NCBI GenBank assembly: GCA_009379845.1
Contig: WHSZ01000055.1
Location: 1 to 42,323, forward strand
Source of the DNA: Pseudonocardiaceae bacterium
Lineage (GTDB): Bacteria; Actinomycetota; Actinomycetes; Mycobacteriales; Pseudonocardiaceae
Length of the DNA: 42,323 nucleotides
Direction: 5' to 3'
A program made the translations under genes and the position numbers. The notes under the pieces are model-generated. The model was given only the letters and a program-made list of their open reading frames with translations. It was not told the DNA's origin and did not search any database. Below are positions 26,748 to 34,120 of this stretch, one piece after another; within the stretch, counting starts at the first letter, position 1, and each line of letters opens with the position of its first letter.

Positions 26748-27662
26748 TCAGAAGTACCCTTCCCGCTTGCGATCTTCCATGGCTGCTTCGGAGAGTCGGT
26801 CGTCCGCCCTGGTGGCACCACGCTCGGTCAGCCTGCTGGCCTGCACCTCGGCGATCACGGTGCGCACGTCCGCCGCGTCGGACTCCACGGCGCCGGTGCA
26901 CGAACCGTCGCCGACCGTGCGGTAGCGCACCGTCTTGCTGAAGACCTCCTCGCCGTCGCGCGGGCCACCCCACGGGCCGGAGGTCAGCCACATGCCGTCC
27001 CGGCTGAACACGTCCCGCTGGTGTGCGAAGTAGATGGACGGCAGTTCGACGCCCTCGCGCTCGATGTAGGTCCACACGTCCAGCTCGGTCCAGTTGGACA
27101 GCGGGAACACTCGCACGTGCTCACCTGGCCGGTGCCTGCCGTTGTAGAGGTTCCACAGTTCCGGGCGCTGCCGGCGCGGTTCCCACTGGCCGAAGGCGTT
27201 GCGCAGGCTGAACACCCGCTCCTTGGCCCGTGCCCGCTCCTCGTCGCGGCGCCCGCCGCCGAACACCGCGTCGAACTTGTGCTCGTTGATGGTGTCCAGC
27301 AGCGGCGTGGTCTGCAGCGGGTTGCGGGTGCCGTCCGGCCGCTCGGCCAGCCGCCCGTCGTCGATCCACTCCTGCACCAGCGCCACGACCAGCCGCAGCC
27401 CGTGCTTCTCCACGAGGTTGTCCCGGAACTCGATGACCTCGTCGAAGTTGTGCCCGGTATCCACGTGCAGCAGCGGGAACGGCACCGGCGCCGGCCAGAA
27501 GGCCTTGATCGCCAGGTGCAGCAGCAGCGTGGAGTCCTTGCCGCCGGAGAACAGGATGACCGGCCGGTCGAACTCGCCCGCGACCTCGCGGAAGATGTGG
27601 ATGCCCTCGGCTTCGAGGGCGGTTAGTTTGTCAGTCGCGATCGGTGCGGTGCTCGCGGTCAT
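26748..27662 (-). CDS. cysD: sulfate adenylyltransferase subunit 2
   Basis: The 304-residue PP-loop protein is the catalytic subunit that makes APS from ATP and sulfate. ATG 27662 (MTASTAPIATDKLTALEAEG) follows GGGAGAGCGA. The nucleotide loop is VILFSGGKDSTLLLHLA, with LLHVDTGHNFDEV, FGGGRRDEERARAKERVFS, FPLSNWTELDVWTYI and the Arg-rich C-terminus ending KREGYF. Length and motifs are standard. It lies 40 bases after cysH and three before cysN, in one operon. Confidence 0.97.
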   Translation of the reverse strand: MTASTAPIATDKLTALEAEGIHIFREVAGEFDRPVILFSGGKDSTLLLHLAIKAFWPAPVPFPLLHVDTGHNFDEVIEFRDNLVEKHGLRLVVALVQEWIDDGRLAERPDGTRNPLQTTPLLDTINEHKFDAVFGGGRRDEERARAKERVFSLRNAFGQWEPRRQRPELWNLYNGRHRPGEHVRVFPLSNWTELDVWTYIEREGVELPSIYFAHQRDVFSRDGMWLTSGPWGGPRDGEEVFSKTVRYRTVGDGSCTGAVESDAADVRTVIAEVQASRLTERGATRADDRLSEAAMEDRKREGYF

Positions 27663-27702
27663 TCGCTCTCCCTGTGTGTCCGTTGCCGCACGTACCGGTT
27701 GG

Positions 27703-28404
27703 TCACGCGTGCAGCCCGCACTCGGTCTTGTTCTGACCCGCCCAGCGGCCGCTGCGCGGGTCCGCCCCCGGGGCGACCTTCGCCGTGCACGGTGCACAAC
27801 CGATGGACGGGTATCCGTCCGATACCAGTGGGTTCTGCAGGATCCCGTGTTCGGTGATGTATTCGTCGAACTCCTCGTCGGTCCACCCAGCGATCGGATT
27901 GATCTTCACCAACCCGTTGCGTTCGTCCCAGGTGACGATCGGCGTATTCGCCCTCGTCGGCGCGTCCACTCTGCGCACGCCGGTGACCCAGGCATCGTAG
28001 CGGGACAGGGTACGACGTAGCGGGATGACCTTCCGCAGGTGGCAGCAGCGGTCCGGTTCACGCTCGAAAAGCCGTGGTCCCTCGCTCGCGTCCTGCTCGG
28101 CGACGGTCTGATCGGGCAGCGCGTTGACCACGTTGATGTCCGGGTACACGGTGGCTACCGCGTCCCGGGTGCCGATGGTCTCGGCGAAGTGGTATCCGGT
28201 CTCAAGGAACAGCACATCCACGTCTGGTTTCGCCTGCACGGCAAGATCGATAAGCAACGCGTCCTGCATGTTCGAGGCGACGATCCAGGAATCGCCGAAC
28301 ATTTCCGCCGTCCAGGCCAGTGCCTCGCCCGCGCTCGCCTCGGCCAGCTCGTGTGACGCGTCCTCCGCGATCTTCTTGAGCTTGTCGACCTCGGTCGTGG
28401 TCAT
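27703..28404 (-). CDS. cysH: adenylyl-sulfate (APS) reductase, Fe-S type
   Basis: The 233-residue reductase converts APS to sulfite and AMP with thioredoxin. The two cysteine pairs of the [4Fe-4S] APS reductases are present: CC in EPDRCCHLRKV and CxxC in GCAPCT. Enzymes using PAPS lack these, so APS is the substrate. The redox-active end ECGLHA is intact. Other motifs are FLETGYHFAETIGTRDAV and VTGVRRVDAPTRA. The ATG at 28404 overlaps the stop of the zinc-ribbon gene (ATGA) and has an AGGAGG site inside that gene, so the two are coupled. Confidence 0.97.
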   Translation of the reverse strand: MTTTEVDKLKKIAEDASHELAEASAGEALAWTAEMFGDSWIVASNMQDALLIDLAVQAKPDVDVLFLETGYHFAETIGTRDAVATVYPDINVVNALPDQTVAEQDASEGPRLFEREPDRCCHLRKVIPLRRTLSRYDAWVTGVRRVDAPTRANTPIVTWDERNGLVKINPIAGWTDEEFDEYITEHGILQNPLVSDGYPSIGCAPCTAKVAPGADPRSGRWAGQNKTECGLHA

Positions 28405-28553
28405 TGCCTGCCTCCTACGGCTACACCGACCAGCTTCACGGAGAAAACCCGCCGGCAGGATTCGCACCGCCACGCCCCCTGCGGCTCGGCTTCGGGACGC
28501 AGGTCCTCATCGCCGCAGTAGGGACAGTAGAACGGTACGGCCCGTTCGGTCAT
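28401..28553 (-). CDS. 50-residue zinc-ribbon microprotein in the sulfate operon
   Basis: ATG 28553 opens a 50-codon gene with two CxxC knuckles: CPYC (Cys10, Cys13) and CESC (Cys30, Cys33), 16 residues apart, a classic rubredoxin/zinc-ribbon layout. It begins MTERAVPFYCPYCGDEDLRP and ends VGVAVGGRQ. The stop overlaps the cysH start. Similar tiny CxxC proteins are common between sir and cysH in actinobacteria, but I know of no assigned function. It could bind zinc or iron and act as a redox or assembly helper for the two Fe-S enzymes on either side; this is inference. Confidence 0.85.
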   Translation of the reverse strand: MTERAVPFYCPYCGDEDLRPEAEPQGAWRCESCRRVFSVKLVGVAVGGRQ

Positions 28554-28617
28554 GGTCTCGTGCCCTTCGGCGTTGTGTACTCATATCGGTTTCGTGGCGG
28601 CGTTTTATTTGCGTTAT

Positions 28618-28636
28618 GGGTACATAATGCATACCC
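28618..28636. promoter_or_regulatory. dyad in AT-rich gap between sir and cysH genes
   Basis: The 101-base gap between the sir stop and the zinc-ribbon start is AT-rich for this genome and holds GGGTA (28618-28622), nine bases, TACCC (28632-28636). This could be an operator with an internal promoter giving extra cysHDN transcript. The arms are only five bases, so support is weak. Confidence 0.3.
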
Positions 28637-28654
28637 GGGCGGACGGCACGTCGC

Positions 28655-30334
28655 TCACTTCAGGTCGGACTCGTCGGCGCGAGCGACCCATTGCGCGAAC
28701 CGCTCGTCATCATCGCGCTGCCGCAGGTAGTTGCGCACCAAGCGTTCGACGTAATCGACCAGCTCGGTACCCGTGACTTTGTGGGCACGCAGCTTACGTC
28801 CAAACCCCGCATCCAATCCGAGGCCTCCACCCAAATGCACTTGGAAGCCCTCGACCTGGTTTCCATCGGCGTCGGTGACAATTTGTCCCTTCAGTCCGAT
28901 ATCCGCGGTTTGAATACGAGCGCACGAATTCGGGCAACCATTCAGGTGCACGCTGACCGGATTGCGCACCCCGTCCTGCACATCCGCGAGACGATCTTCG
29001 AGCTCGGCGACCAGGGCGGCGGCGCGAGCCTTCGTCTCCACGATAGCCAGTTTGCAGAACTCGATGCCGGTGCACGCCATCACGCTGCGCTGCCACGGGG
29101 ACGGGTCGGTGCGCAGGCCCAGCTTCGCCAGGTTCTCGCTGAGCGTGTCGATCTCCGCTTCCTCGACGTCCAGCACGACGAGCTTCTGCTGCGGGGTGAG
29201 CCGCACCCGGTGCGATCCGCTCTGCTCCGCGGCCTTGGCGACCTGCACCAGCGTGGAGCCCGAAACCCGGCCGGCCGTCGGTGCCGCGCCGAGGTAGTAG
29301 CGGCCGTCCTGCTGCTTGTGCACGCCGACGTGGTCGATCGGCTTCTCCGGTACCTCGGGCGCCGGCCCGTCGATCAGGGTGCGGTGCAGGTACTCGGATT
29401 CGAGAACTTCCCGGAACTTTTCCGGACCCCAGTCCTTGACGAGGAACTTGATCCGCGCCCGGTGCCGCAGCCTGCGGTAGCCGTAGTCCCGGAAGACGCT
29501 GACCACGCCAGCCCAGACATCCGGCACCTCGTCACGGGGTACCCAGGCGCCCAGCCGCTGGCCGATCATCGGGTTGGTGGAAAGCCCGCCGCCGACCCAC
29601 ACGTCGAAACCGGGGCCGTGTTCCGGGTGCTCGACGCCGACGAACGCCACGTCATGCACCTCGTGTGCGACATCCGGCAGCCCGGAGATCGCGGTCTTGA
29701 ACTTGCGCGGCAGGTTGGCGAATTCCTTCGCGCCCACGTAGCGACGCCGGATCTCCTCGATAGCCGGCGTGCCGTCGATGACCTCGTCGTCGGCGATCCC
29801 CGAGACCGGCGAGCCCAGGATGACGCGCGGGCTGTCCCCGCAGGCCTCCATCGTGGTGAGGCCGACGCCCTCGAGCTTTTCCCAGACGGTTGGCATGTCC
29901 TCGATCCGGATCCAGTGGTACTGGATGTTCTGCCGGTCGGTGATGTCCGCGGTGTCCCGCGCGTAGGTCTGGGATACCTCGCCGATCACCCGCAGCTGCT
30001 CGGTGCTCAGCGCGCCGCCGTCCACGCGGACCCTGAGCATGAAGTACTCGTCGTCAAGCTCCTCGGGCTCGAGCGTCGCGGTGCGCCCGCCGTCGATGCC
30101 TGGCCTGCGCTGGGTGTAGAGCCCGTACCAGCGGAACCGCCCGCGGAGGTCGCCCGGATCGATCGAGTGGAAACCGCCGTGCGCGTAGATGTTCTCGATG
30201 CGATCCCGCACGTTCAGCGGGTTATCGTCCTTCTTGGAGCGCTCGTTGGCGTTGAGCGGCTCGCGGTAGCCGAGCGCCCACTGTCCCTCGCCCTTGCGCC
30301 TACCGCGCTTCGGGGCGGTGGTGGGGGGTGCCAT
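28655..30334 (-). CDS. sir: assimilatory sulfite reductase (ferredoxin), siroheme and Fe-S
   Basis: The 559-residue sulfite/nitrite reductase family enzyme reduces sulfite to sulfide. ATG 30334 (MAPPTTAPKRGRRKGEGQWA) has GGAGG seven bases ahead; the longer frame starts inside the leader. Two ferredoxin-like halves are visible (one around RQNIQYHWIRIEDMPTVWEK, the other around TPQQKLVVLDVEEAEI). The four cysteines binding the [4Fe-4S]-siroheme pair are in MACTGIEFCKLA and NGCPNSCARIQ. The CysH and chelatase context marks it as sulfite rather than nitrite reductase. It is the first structural gene after the Cys leader peptide. Confidence 0.95.
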   Translation of the reverse strand: MAPPTTAPKRGRRKGEGQWALGYREPLNANERSKKDDNPLNVRDRIENIYAHGGFHSIDPGDLRGRFRWYGLYTQRRPGIDGGRTATLEPEELDDEYFMLRVRVDGGALSTEQLRVIGEVSQTYARDTADITDRQNIQYHWIRIEDMPTVWEKLEGVGLTTMEACGDSPRVILGSPVSGIADDEVIDGTPAIEEIRRRYVGAKEFANLPRKFKTAISGLPDVAHEVHDVAFVGVEHPEHGPGFDVWVGGGLSTNPMIGQRLGAWVPRDEVPDVWAGVVSVFRDYGYRRLRHRARIKFLVKDWGPEKFREVLESEYLHRTLIDGPAPEVPEKPIDHVGVHKQQDGRYYLGAAPTAGRVSGSTLVQVAKAAEQSGSHRVRLTPQQKLVVLDVEEAEIDTLSENLAKLGLRTDPSPWQRSVMACTGIEFCKLAIVETKARAAALVAELEDRLADVQDGVRNPVSVHLNGCPNSCARIQTADIGLKGQIVTDADGNQVEGFQVHLGGGLGLDAGFGRKLRAHKVTGTELVDYVERLVRNYLRQRDDDERFAQWVARADESDLK

Positions 30335-30403
30335 GTGATCCTCCGGACTACGTGGCGCCGAACGCACGGCAGCGCAGCCCCTGAGGAATCGGCGGGAGCT
30401 TGC

Positions 30404-30428
30404 GCATCAGCGCGCCCGGCGCCGATGC
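30404..30428 (-). promoter_or_regulatory. hairpin between the leader peptide and sir, candidate attenuator
   Basis: On the minus strand GCATCGGCGC, a five-base loop CGGGC, and GCGCTGATGC form a ten-pair stem with one G-U pair. It begins 27 bases after the leader peptide stop and ends about 70 bases before the sir start. There is no U-tract, so translational or Rho-linked attenuation is more likely than intrinsic termination. Confidence 0.5.
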
Positions 30429-30455
30429 GGGTAAGCGACAGCAACGACGGCGGGT

Positions 30456-30542
30456 TCAGCCCGTCCGCCGGCACATTGCGCTGGAGACACGGAGGTAGTC
30501 GACGTGGCGACGAACCACGAGGTGCACACCTGCCGAAGTCAT
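30456..30542 (-). CDS. 28-residue Cys-containing leader peptide upstream of sir
   Basis: ATG 30542 opens MTSAGVHLVVRRHVDYLRVS continuing SAMCRRTG and a stop. The core RRHVDxxRVxSAxCRR matches the family of short leader peptides found ahead of sulfur-metabolism genes in many actinomycetes, in which a conserved Cys near the end senses charged tRNA-Cys. It lies 121 bases before sir on the same strand, with a strong hairpin in between. Cysteine-responsive attenuation of sirA-cysH by a short upstream reading frame has been reported in mycobacteria. The ribosome site is weak (GGAAGC), and a leaderless transcript is possible. Confidence 0.85.
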   Translation of the reverse strand: MTSAGVHLVVRRHVDYLRVSSAMCRRTG

Positions 30543-30608
30543 GCTTCCAGCGTGCCACGCGCCCACCTGGTGGTCTAGGACCATCCAAATCATGGGATTC
30601 GAATCACG

Positions 30609-31856
30609 GTGGACAATGGAGGGGTGCCAGCCACGCTTCCGGACGGCGAGCCAGCGCCCGCCGACGGCGCCCTACCAGCATCCGCGCTCGCGGGATTGGG
30701 CAGCAGGCCGTTCGGGGTCTACGTGCACGTGCCGTTCTGCGCGACCCGCTGCGGATACTGCGATTTCAACACCTACACCGCTGACGAGTTGCGGGGTGCC
30801 TCCACGTCATCGTGGCTGGACCCATCGTGGTTGAACGCGGTGCGCCGCGAGCTGGAGCTCGCCGCGTCGGTGCTTGGCCATCCACCGAAGGCGGACACCG
30901 TGTTCGTCGGCGGCGGGACGCCGTCGTTGCTCGGCGCCGACGGGCTCGGCTCGGTACTGGACGCGGTGCGCTCGTCGTTCGGGCTGACCGCGGGCGCGGA
31001 GGTGACAACCGAGGCGAACCCGGAGTCCACCTCGCCGGAGTTCTTCGCCGGCATCCTGCGCGCCGGCTACACCCGGGTGTCGCTCGGCATGCAGTCGGCG
31101 GCGCGACACGTGCTGTCCGTGCTGGACCGGGTGCATACCCCCGGCCGGCCGGTCGCGGCGGTACGTGAGGCCCTCGCGGCCGGCTTCGAGCACGTGAACC
31201 TGGATCTGATCTACGGCACGCCGGGGGAGCGGGCCGACGACCTGCGGGCGTCGCTCGACGCGGTGCTGGAGTCCGGGGCCGACCACGTGTCGGCGTACGC
31301 GCTGATCGTGGAGGACGGCACCGCCCTTGCCAGGCGGGTGCGCAAGGGCGAGCTGCCGGCACCGGACGACGACGTGCTCGCGGACCGGTACGAGCTCCTC
31401 GACGGGGTGCTGGAGGCCGCCGGCTTCGGCTGGTACGAGGTGTCCAACTGGGCGGCTTCGCACGCCGCGCGCTGCCGGCACAACCTGGGTTACTGGCGTG
31501 GCCACGACTGGTGGGGCCTCGGACCGGGCGCGCACAGCCATGTCGGCGGGGTGCGGTGGTGGAACGTGAAGCACCCCGCGCGGTACGCGGCCATGCTCGC
31601 GGACGGCGCGTCGCCCGCCGCCGGCCGCGAGGTGCTCGGCCCCGCCGAGCACGCGGTCGAGCGGGTGATGCTCGAGCTGCGGCTGGTCGAAGGGTTGCCG
31701 GTGGACGCGCTGGACGAGGCGGCAAGCGCCGAGGCGAAGCTCGCGGCCGCGGACGGGCTGTTGCGACCGGACGCGCTTGATGCCGGGCGATGCGTGCTCA
31801 CCTCGCGCGGCCGGCTACTCGCCGACGCCGTGGTGCGCCGGCTCACCGGCAACTGA
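30609..31856 (+). CDS. hemW: radical SAM heme chaperone HemW
   Basis: The 415-residue HemW (often misnamed coproporphyrinogen III oxidase) binds heme and a [4Fe-4S] cluster and delivers heme to hemoproteins. The radical SAM motif is YVHVPFCATRCGYCDF, with the fourth HemW Cys in this block replaced by the usual F/N. GGGTPSLL, EANPESTSPEFF, RVSLGMQSAARHVLSVLDR and the C-terminal HemN domain (RHNLGYWRGHDWWGLGPGAH) follow. Start is uncertain: GTG 30609 or GTG 30624. Both add a disordered N-terminus before FGVYVHV, and 30624 has GGAGGG too close. The gene is divergent from the Cys leader, 66 bases apart. Confidence 0.95.
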   Translation: MDNGGVPATLPDGEPAPADGALPASALAGLGSRPFGVYVHVPFCATRCGYCDFNTYTADELRGASTSSWLDPSWLNAVRRELELAASVLGHPPKADTVFVGGGTPSLLGADGLGSVLDAVRSSFGLTAGAEVTTEANPESTSPEFFAGILRAGYTRVSLGMQSAARHVLSVLDRVHTPGRPVAAVREALAAGFEHVNLDLIYGTPGERADDLRASLDAVLESGADHVSAYALIVEDGTALARRVRKGELPAPDDDVLADRYELLDGVLEAAGFGWYEVSNWAASHAARCRHNLGYWRGHDWWGLGPGAHSHVGGVRWWNVKHPARYAAMLADGASPAAGREVLGPAEHAVERVMLELRLVEGLPVDALDEAASAEAKLAAADGLLRPDALDAGRCVLTSRGRLLADAVVRRLTGN

Positions 31857-31898
31857 AGGGAGCCCCGTGCTCGCACCGTTGCGGCACATTCCGGATCG

Positions 31899-32795
31899 TC
31901 AGGTCCCCTGCACCGTGGCTTCCGCCTCTTGCGCGCGAACTCGCCGGGAGATCGCGAAGCCGAACAACCCGGCCGTGCCGAACATCACGACGCCGTACAC
32001 CGCGGCCGGTATCGCCATCTCGGCGTTGTTCAGCAGCGCCGGGCTCAACGCGACCGTGATGGCCAGCACGCTGTTGTGGATGCCGATCTCCATGGAGGCC
32101 GCGATGGCCTGCCGCCGGCCGATCCGCAGCAGCCGCGGCGCGAGGTAGCCGATGCCGATACTGAGCACGCTGAACAGCGCGGCCACCAGACCGACGGCCT
32201 GGAAGTAACCCGCGATGTTCTCGCGTTCCTGAAACACGGCTAACCCGATGGTCGCTACCAGGAACACGATGGAGGCGAGCTTGACGGGCGCGCGCATCCG
32301 GTTGGCGAACGCGGTGTACCGGCGGTTGACCAGCATGCCGAGTGCCACCGGAACCAGCACGATGGCGAACACCTGCACGACCTTGTCGAACTGCAGTCCG
32401 ACCGCCGCGTCGTCCGCCATGAAGTACGCAACCGAGAGGTTGATCACGATCGGCATGGTCACCACGGCCAGTACCGAGTTGATCGCTGTCAGCGTCACGT
32501 TCAGCGCCACGTCACCGCGTGCCAGATGGCTGAACAGGTTCGCCGTGGTGCCGCCGGGCGACGCCGCGAGCAGCATCATTCCCACGCTCAGCGCGGGACT
32601 CAGCCGGAAGGCGAGCACAAGTAGCAGGCAGATCGCCGGAAGCAGCAGGATCTGGCAGCTCAGCGCCACGACGGCTGCCTTCGGGTAACGCAACACCCTG
32701 GCGAAATCCCGCAGCGTCAGTGACAGGCCGAGGCCGAACATGATCACGGCAAGAGCGATCGGCAGGAAGACCGTCGTGGCAGTGGAAGACTGCAT
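31899..32795 (-). CDS. bile acid:sodium symporter (BASS) family transporter
   Basis: The 298-residue protein has about nine to ten membrane helices. BASS-family marks are the opening TVFLPIALAVIMFGLGLSLT, LRDFARVLRYPKAAVVALS, the core MMLLAASPGGTTANLFSHLA with the PGG..AN sodium-site motif, and late EIGIHNSVLAITVALSPALL. ATG 32795 with GGGGTGG ahead is preferred; GTG 32801 is possible. The family moves organic anions with sodium (bile acids, pyruvate, pantoate and others); the substrate is not determinable. It is convergent with hemW, with 42 bases between stops and no clear terminator. Confidence 0.92.
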   Translation of the reverse strand: MQSSTATTVFLPIALAVIMFGLGLSLTLRDFARVLRYPKAAVVALSCQILLLPAICLLLVLAFRLSPALSVGMMLLAASPGGTTANLFSHLARGDVALNVTLTAINSVLAVVTMPIVINLSVAYFMADDAAVGLQFDKVVQVFAIVLVPVALGMLVNRRYTAFANRMRAPVKLASIVFLVATIGLAVFQERENIAGYFQAVGLVAALFSVLSIGIGYLAPRLLRIGRRQAIAASMEIGIHNSVLAITVALSPALLNNAEMAIPAAVYGVVMFGTAGLFGFAISRRVRAQEAEATVQGT

Positions 32796-32960
32796 CGCCA
32801 CCCCAAAATTTCGCGCCAGTGTGAAGGCTCCCGCGGTGCGCCAACCGGCGTCGCGTTATCTCACTTTACGAGGTCTGTGCCTGTTCACGTGGAATGTGCG
32901 GATCGCGGTTGCGCAACGCTGGCCGGCCTGCGTGCGTTGCGGCCGATACCGGATCGTTCA

Positions 32961-32989
32961 GGTGCTTCTAAACTTGAGGGGATAGCACC
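32961..32989. promoter_or_regulatory. dyad over the probable hrcA promoter
   Basis: GGTGCT (32961-32966), 17 bases, AGCACC (32984-32989) form a perfect dyad that encloses TAAACT (32969-32974), a good -10 match, 38 bases before the hrcA start. The arms are in the reverse order to the CIRCE element (TTAGCACTC-N9-GAGTGCTAA), so it is not a standard HrcA site, although the words are related. Confidence 0.4.
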
Positions 32990-33011
32990 GGGCCGGACGG
33001 AGGTGACGCGC

Positions 33012-34034
33012 GTGAACGCCGACGAGCGTCGGTTCGAAGTGCTGCGCGCCATCGTCGCCGACTACGTCTCCAACCAGGAGCCGGTTGGGTCGAAGGTGAT
33101 CGTCGACCGGCACAACCTCGGCGTATCCAGTGCCACCGTGCGCAACGACATGGCGGCGCTGGAAGAGGAGGGCTACATCACCCAACCGCACACCAGCGCG
33201 GGCCGGATCCCTACCGACAAGGGCTACCGGCTGTTCGTCGACCAGCTCTCCGAGATCAAGCCACTGTCCGCAGCGGAGCGCAGGGCGATCAAGGGATTCC
33301 TGGCGGGCGCGATCGATCTGGACGACGTGCTGCGCCGCAGCGTGCGGTTGCTGGCACAGCTGACCAGGCAGGTCGCGGTCGTGCAGTACCCGATGCTCAC
33401 CAACTCCACGGTCCGGCACGTCGAGGTCGTCCAGATCACGCCGGCCCGGCTGATGCTCGTGATGATCACCGATACCGGCCGGGTGGACCAGCGGATGGTC
33501 GATCTCGGCGATGTGGTCGGCGACGACGCGGTCGCGAACCTGCGTGCGATGCTCAACTCCGCGCTGGCCGACTACCGGCTGGCAGATGCCGCGGCCCGGG
33601 TGGCCGAGCTCCCCGAGGAGGTCGGGCCGGAGCTGCGCGAGGTGATGACCAGGATCTGCACGGTTCTGATCGAATCGCTGGTCGAGCACCCCGACGAGCG
33701 CCTGGTGCTCGGCGGAACCGCTAACCTCACCCGGAACGTCGCGGACTTTCCCGGATCGTTGCGGCAGGTGCTCGAGGCGCTCGAAGAGCAGGTTGTGGTA
33801 CTCAAGCTGCTCGCCGCGGGGCGCGACCCTGACACCATTACGGTGCGCATCGGGGAGGAAAACGAGCCGGAGGAAATGCGCAGCACATCGGTGGTATCAA
33901 TCGGGTACGGCACGCAAGAGACCATGTTCGGTGGAATGGGCGTCGTCGGCCCGACCCGCATGGACTATCCGGGAACGATCGCGGCGGTGCGTGCCGTTGC
34001 CAACTATGTAGGGCAGATCCTGTCCGCCCGGTAG
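33012..34034 (+). CDS. hrcA: heat-inducible transcriptional repressor HrcA
   Basis: The 340-residue repressor of class I heat-shock genes starts at GTG 33012 (MNADERRFEVLRAIVADYVS) with GGAGG eight bases ahead; GTG 33003 is less likely. The winged-helix N-terminus contains QEPVGSKVIVDRHNLGVSSA and then TVRNDMAALEEEGYITQPHT with SAGRIPTDKGYR, the family's most conserved block. A GAF-like centre and dimer domain follow, ending in TSVVSIGYGTQETMFGGMGV and GPTRMDYPGTIAAVRAVA. It precedes dnaJ by 86 bases, as in other actinobacteria. Confidence 0.97.
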   Translation: MNADERRFEVLRAIVADYVSNQEPVGSKVIVDRHNLGVSSATVRNDMAALEEEGYITQPHTSAGRIPTDKGYRLFVDQLSEIKPLSAAERRAIKGFLAGAIDLDDVLRRSVRLLAQLTRQVAVVQYPMLTNSTVRHVEVVQITPARLMLVMITDTGRVDQRMVDLGDVVGDDAVANLRAMLNSALADYRLADAAARVAELPEEVGPELREVMTRICTVLIESLVEHPDERLVLGGTANLTRNVADFPGSLRQVLEALEEQVVVLKLLAAGRDPDTITVRIGEENEPEEMRSTSVVSIGYGTQETMFGGMGVVGPTRMDYPGTIAAVRAVANYVGQILSAR

Positions 34035-34120
34035 GCAACAGCAGGACACCGCAGGTGTGGTCGCGGTGTTCGACGACGGAGGCACCCGCAGCAATCGGGG
34101 CACAGGAGGGCAAGTAGACG

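Noticed and set aside
32961..32989. CIRCE element for HrcA
   Set aside because: The arms are GGTGCT...AGCACC, the inverse order of CIRCE, with a 17-base rather than 9-base spacer.
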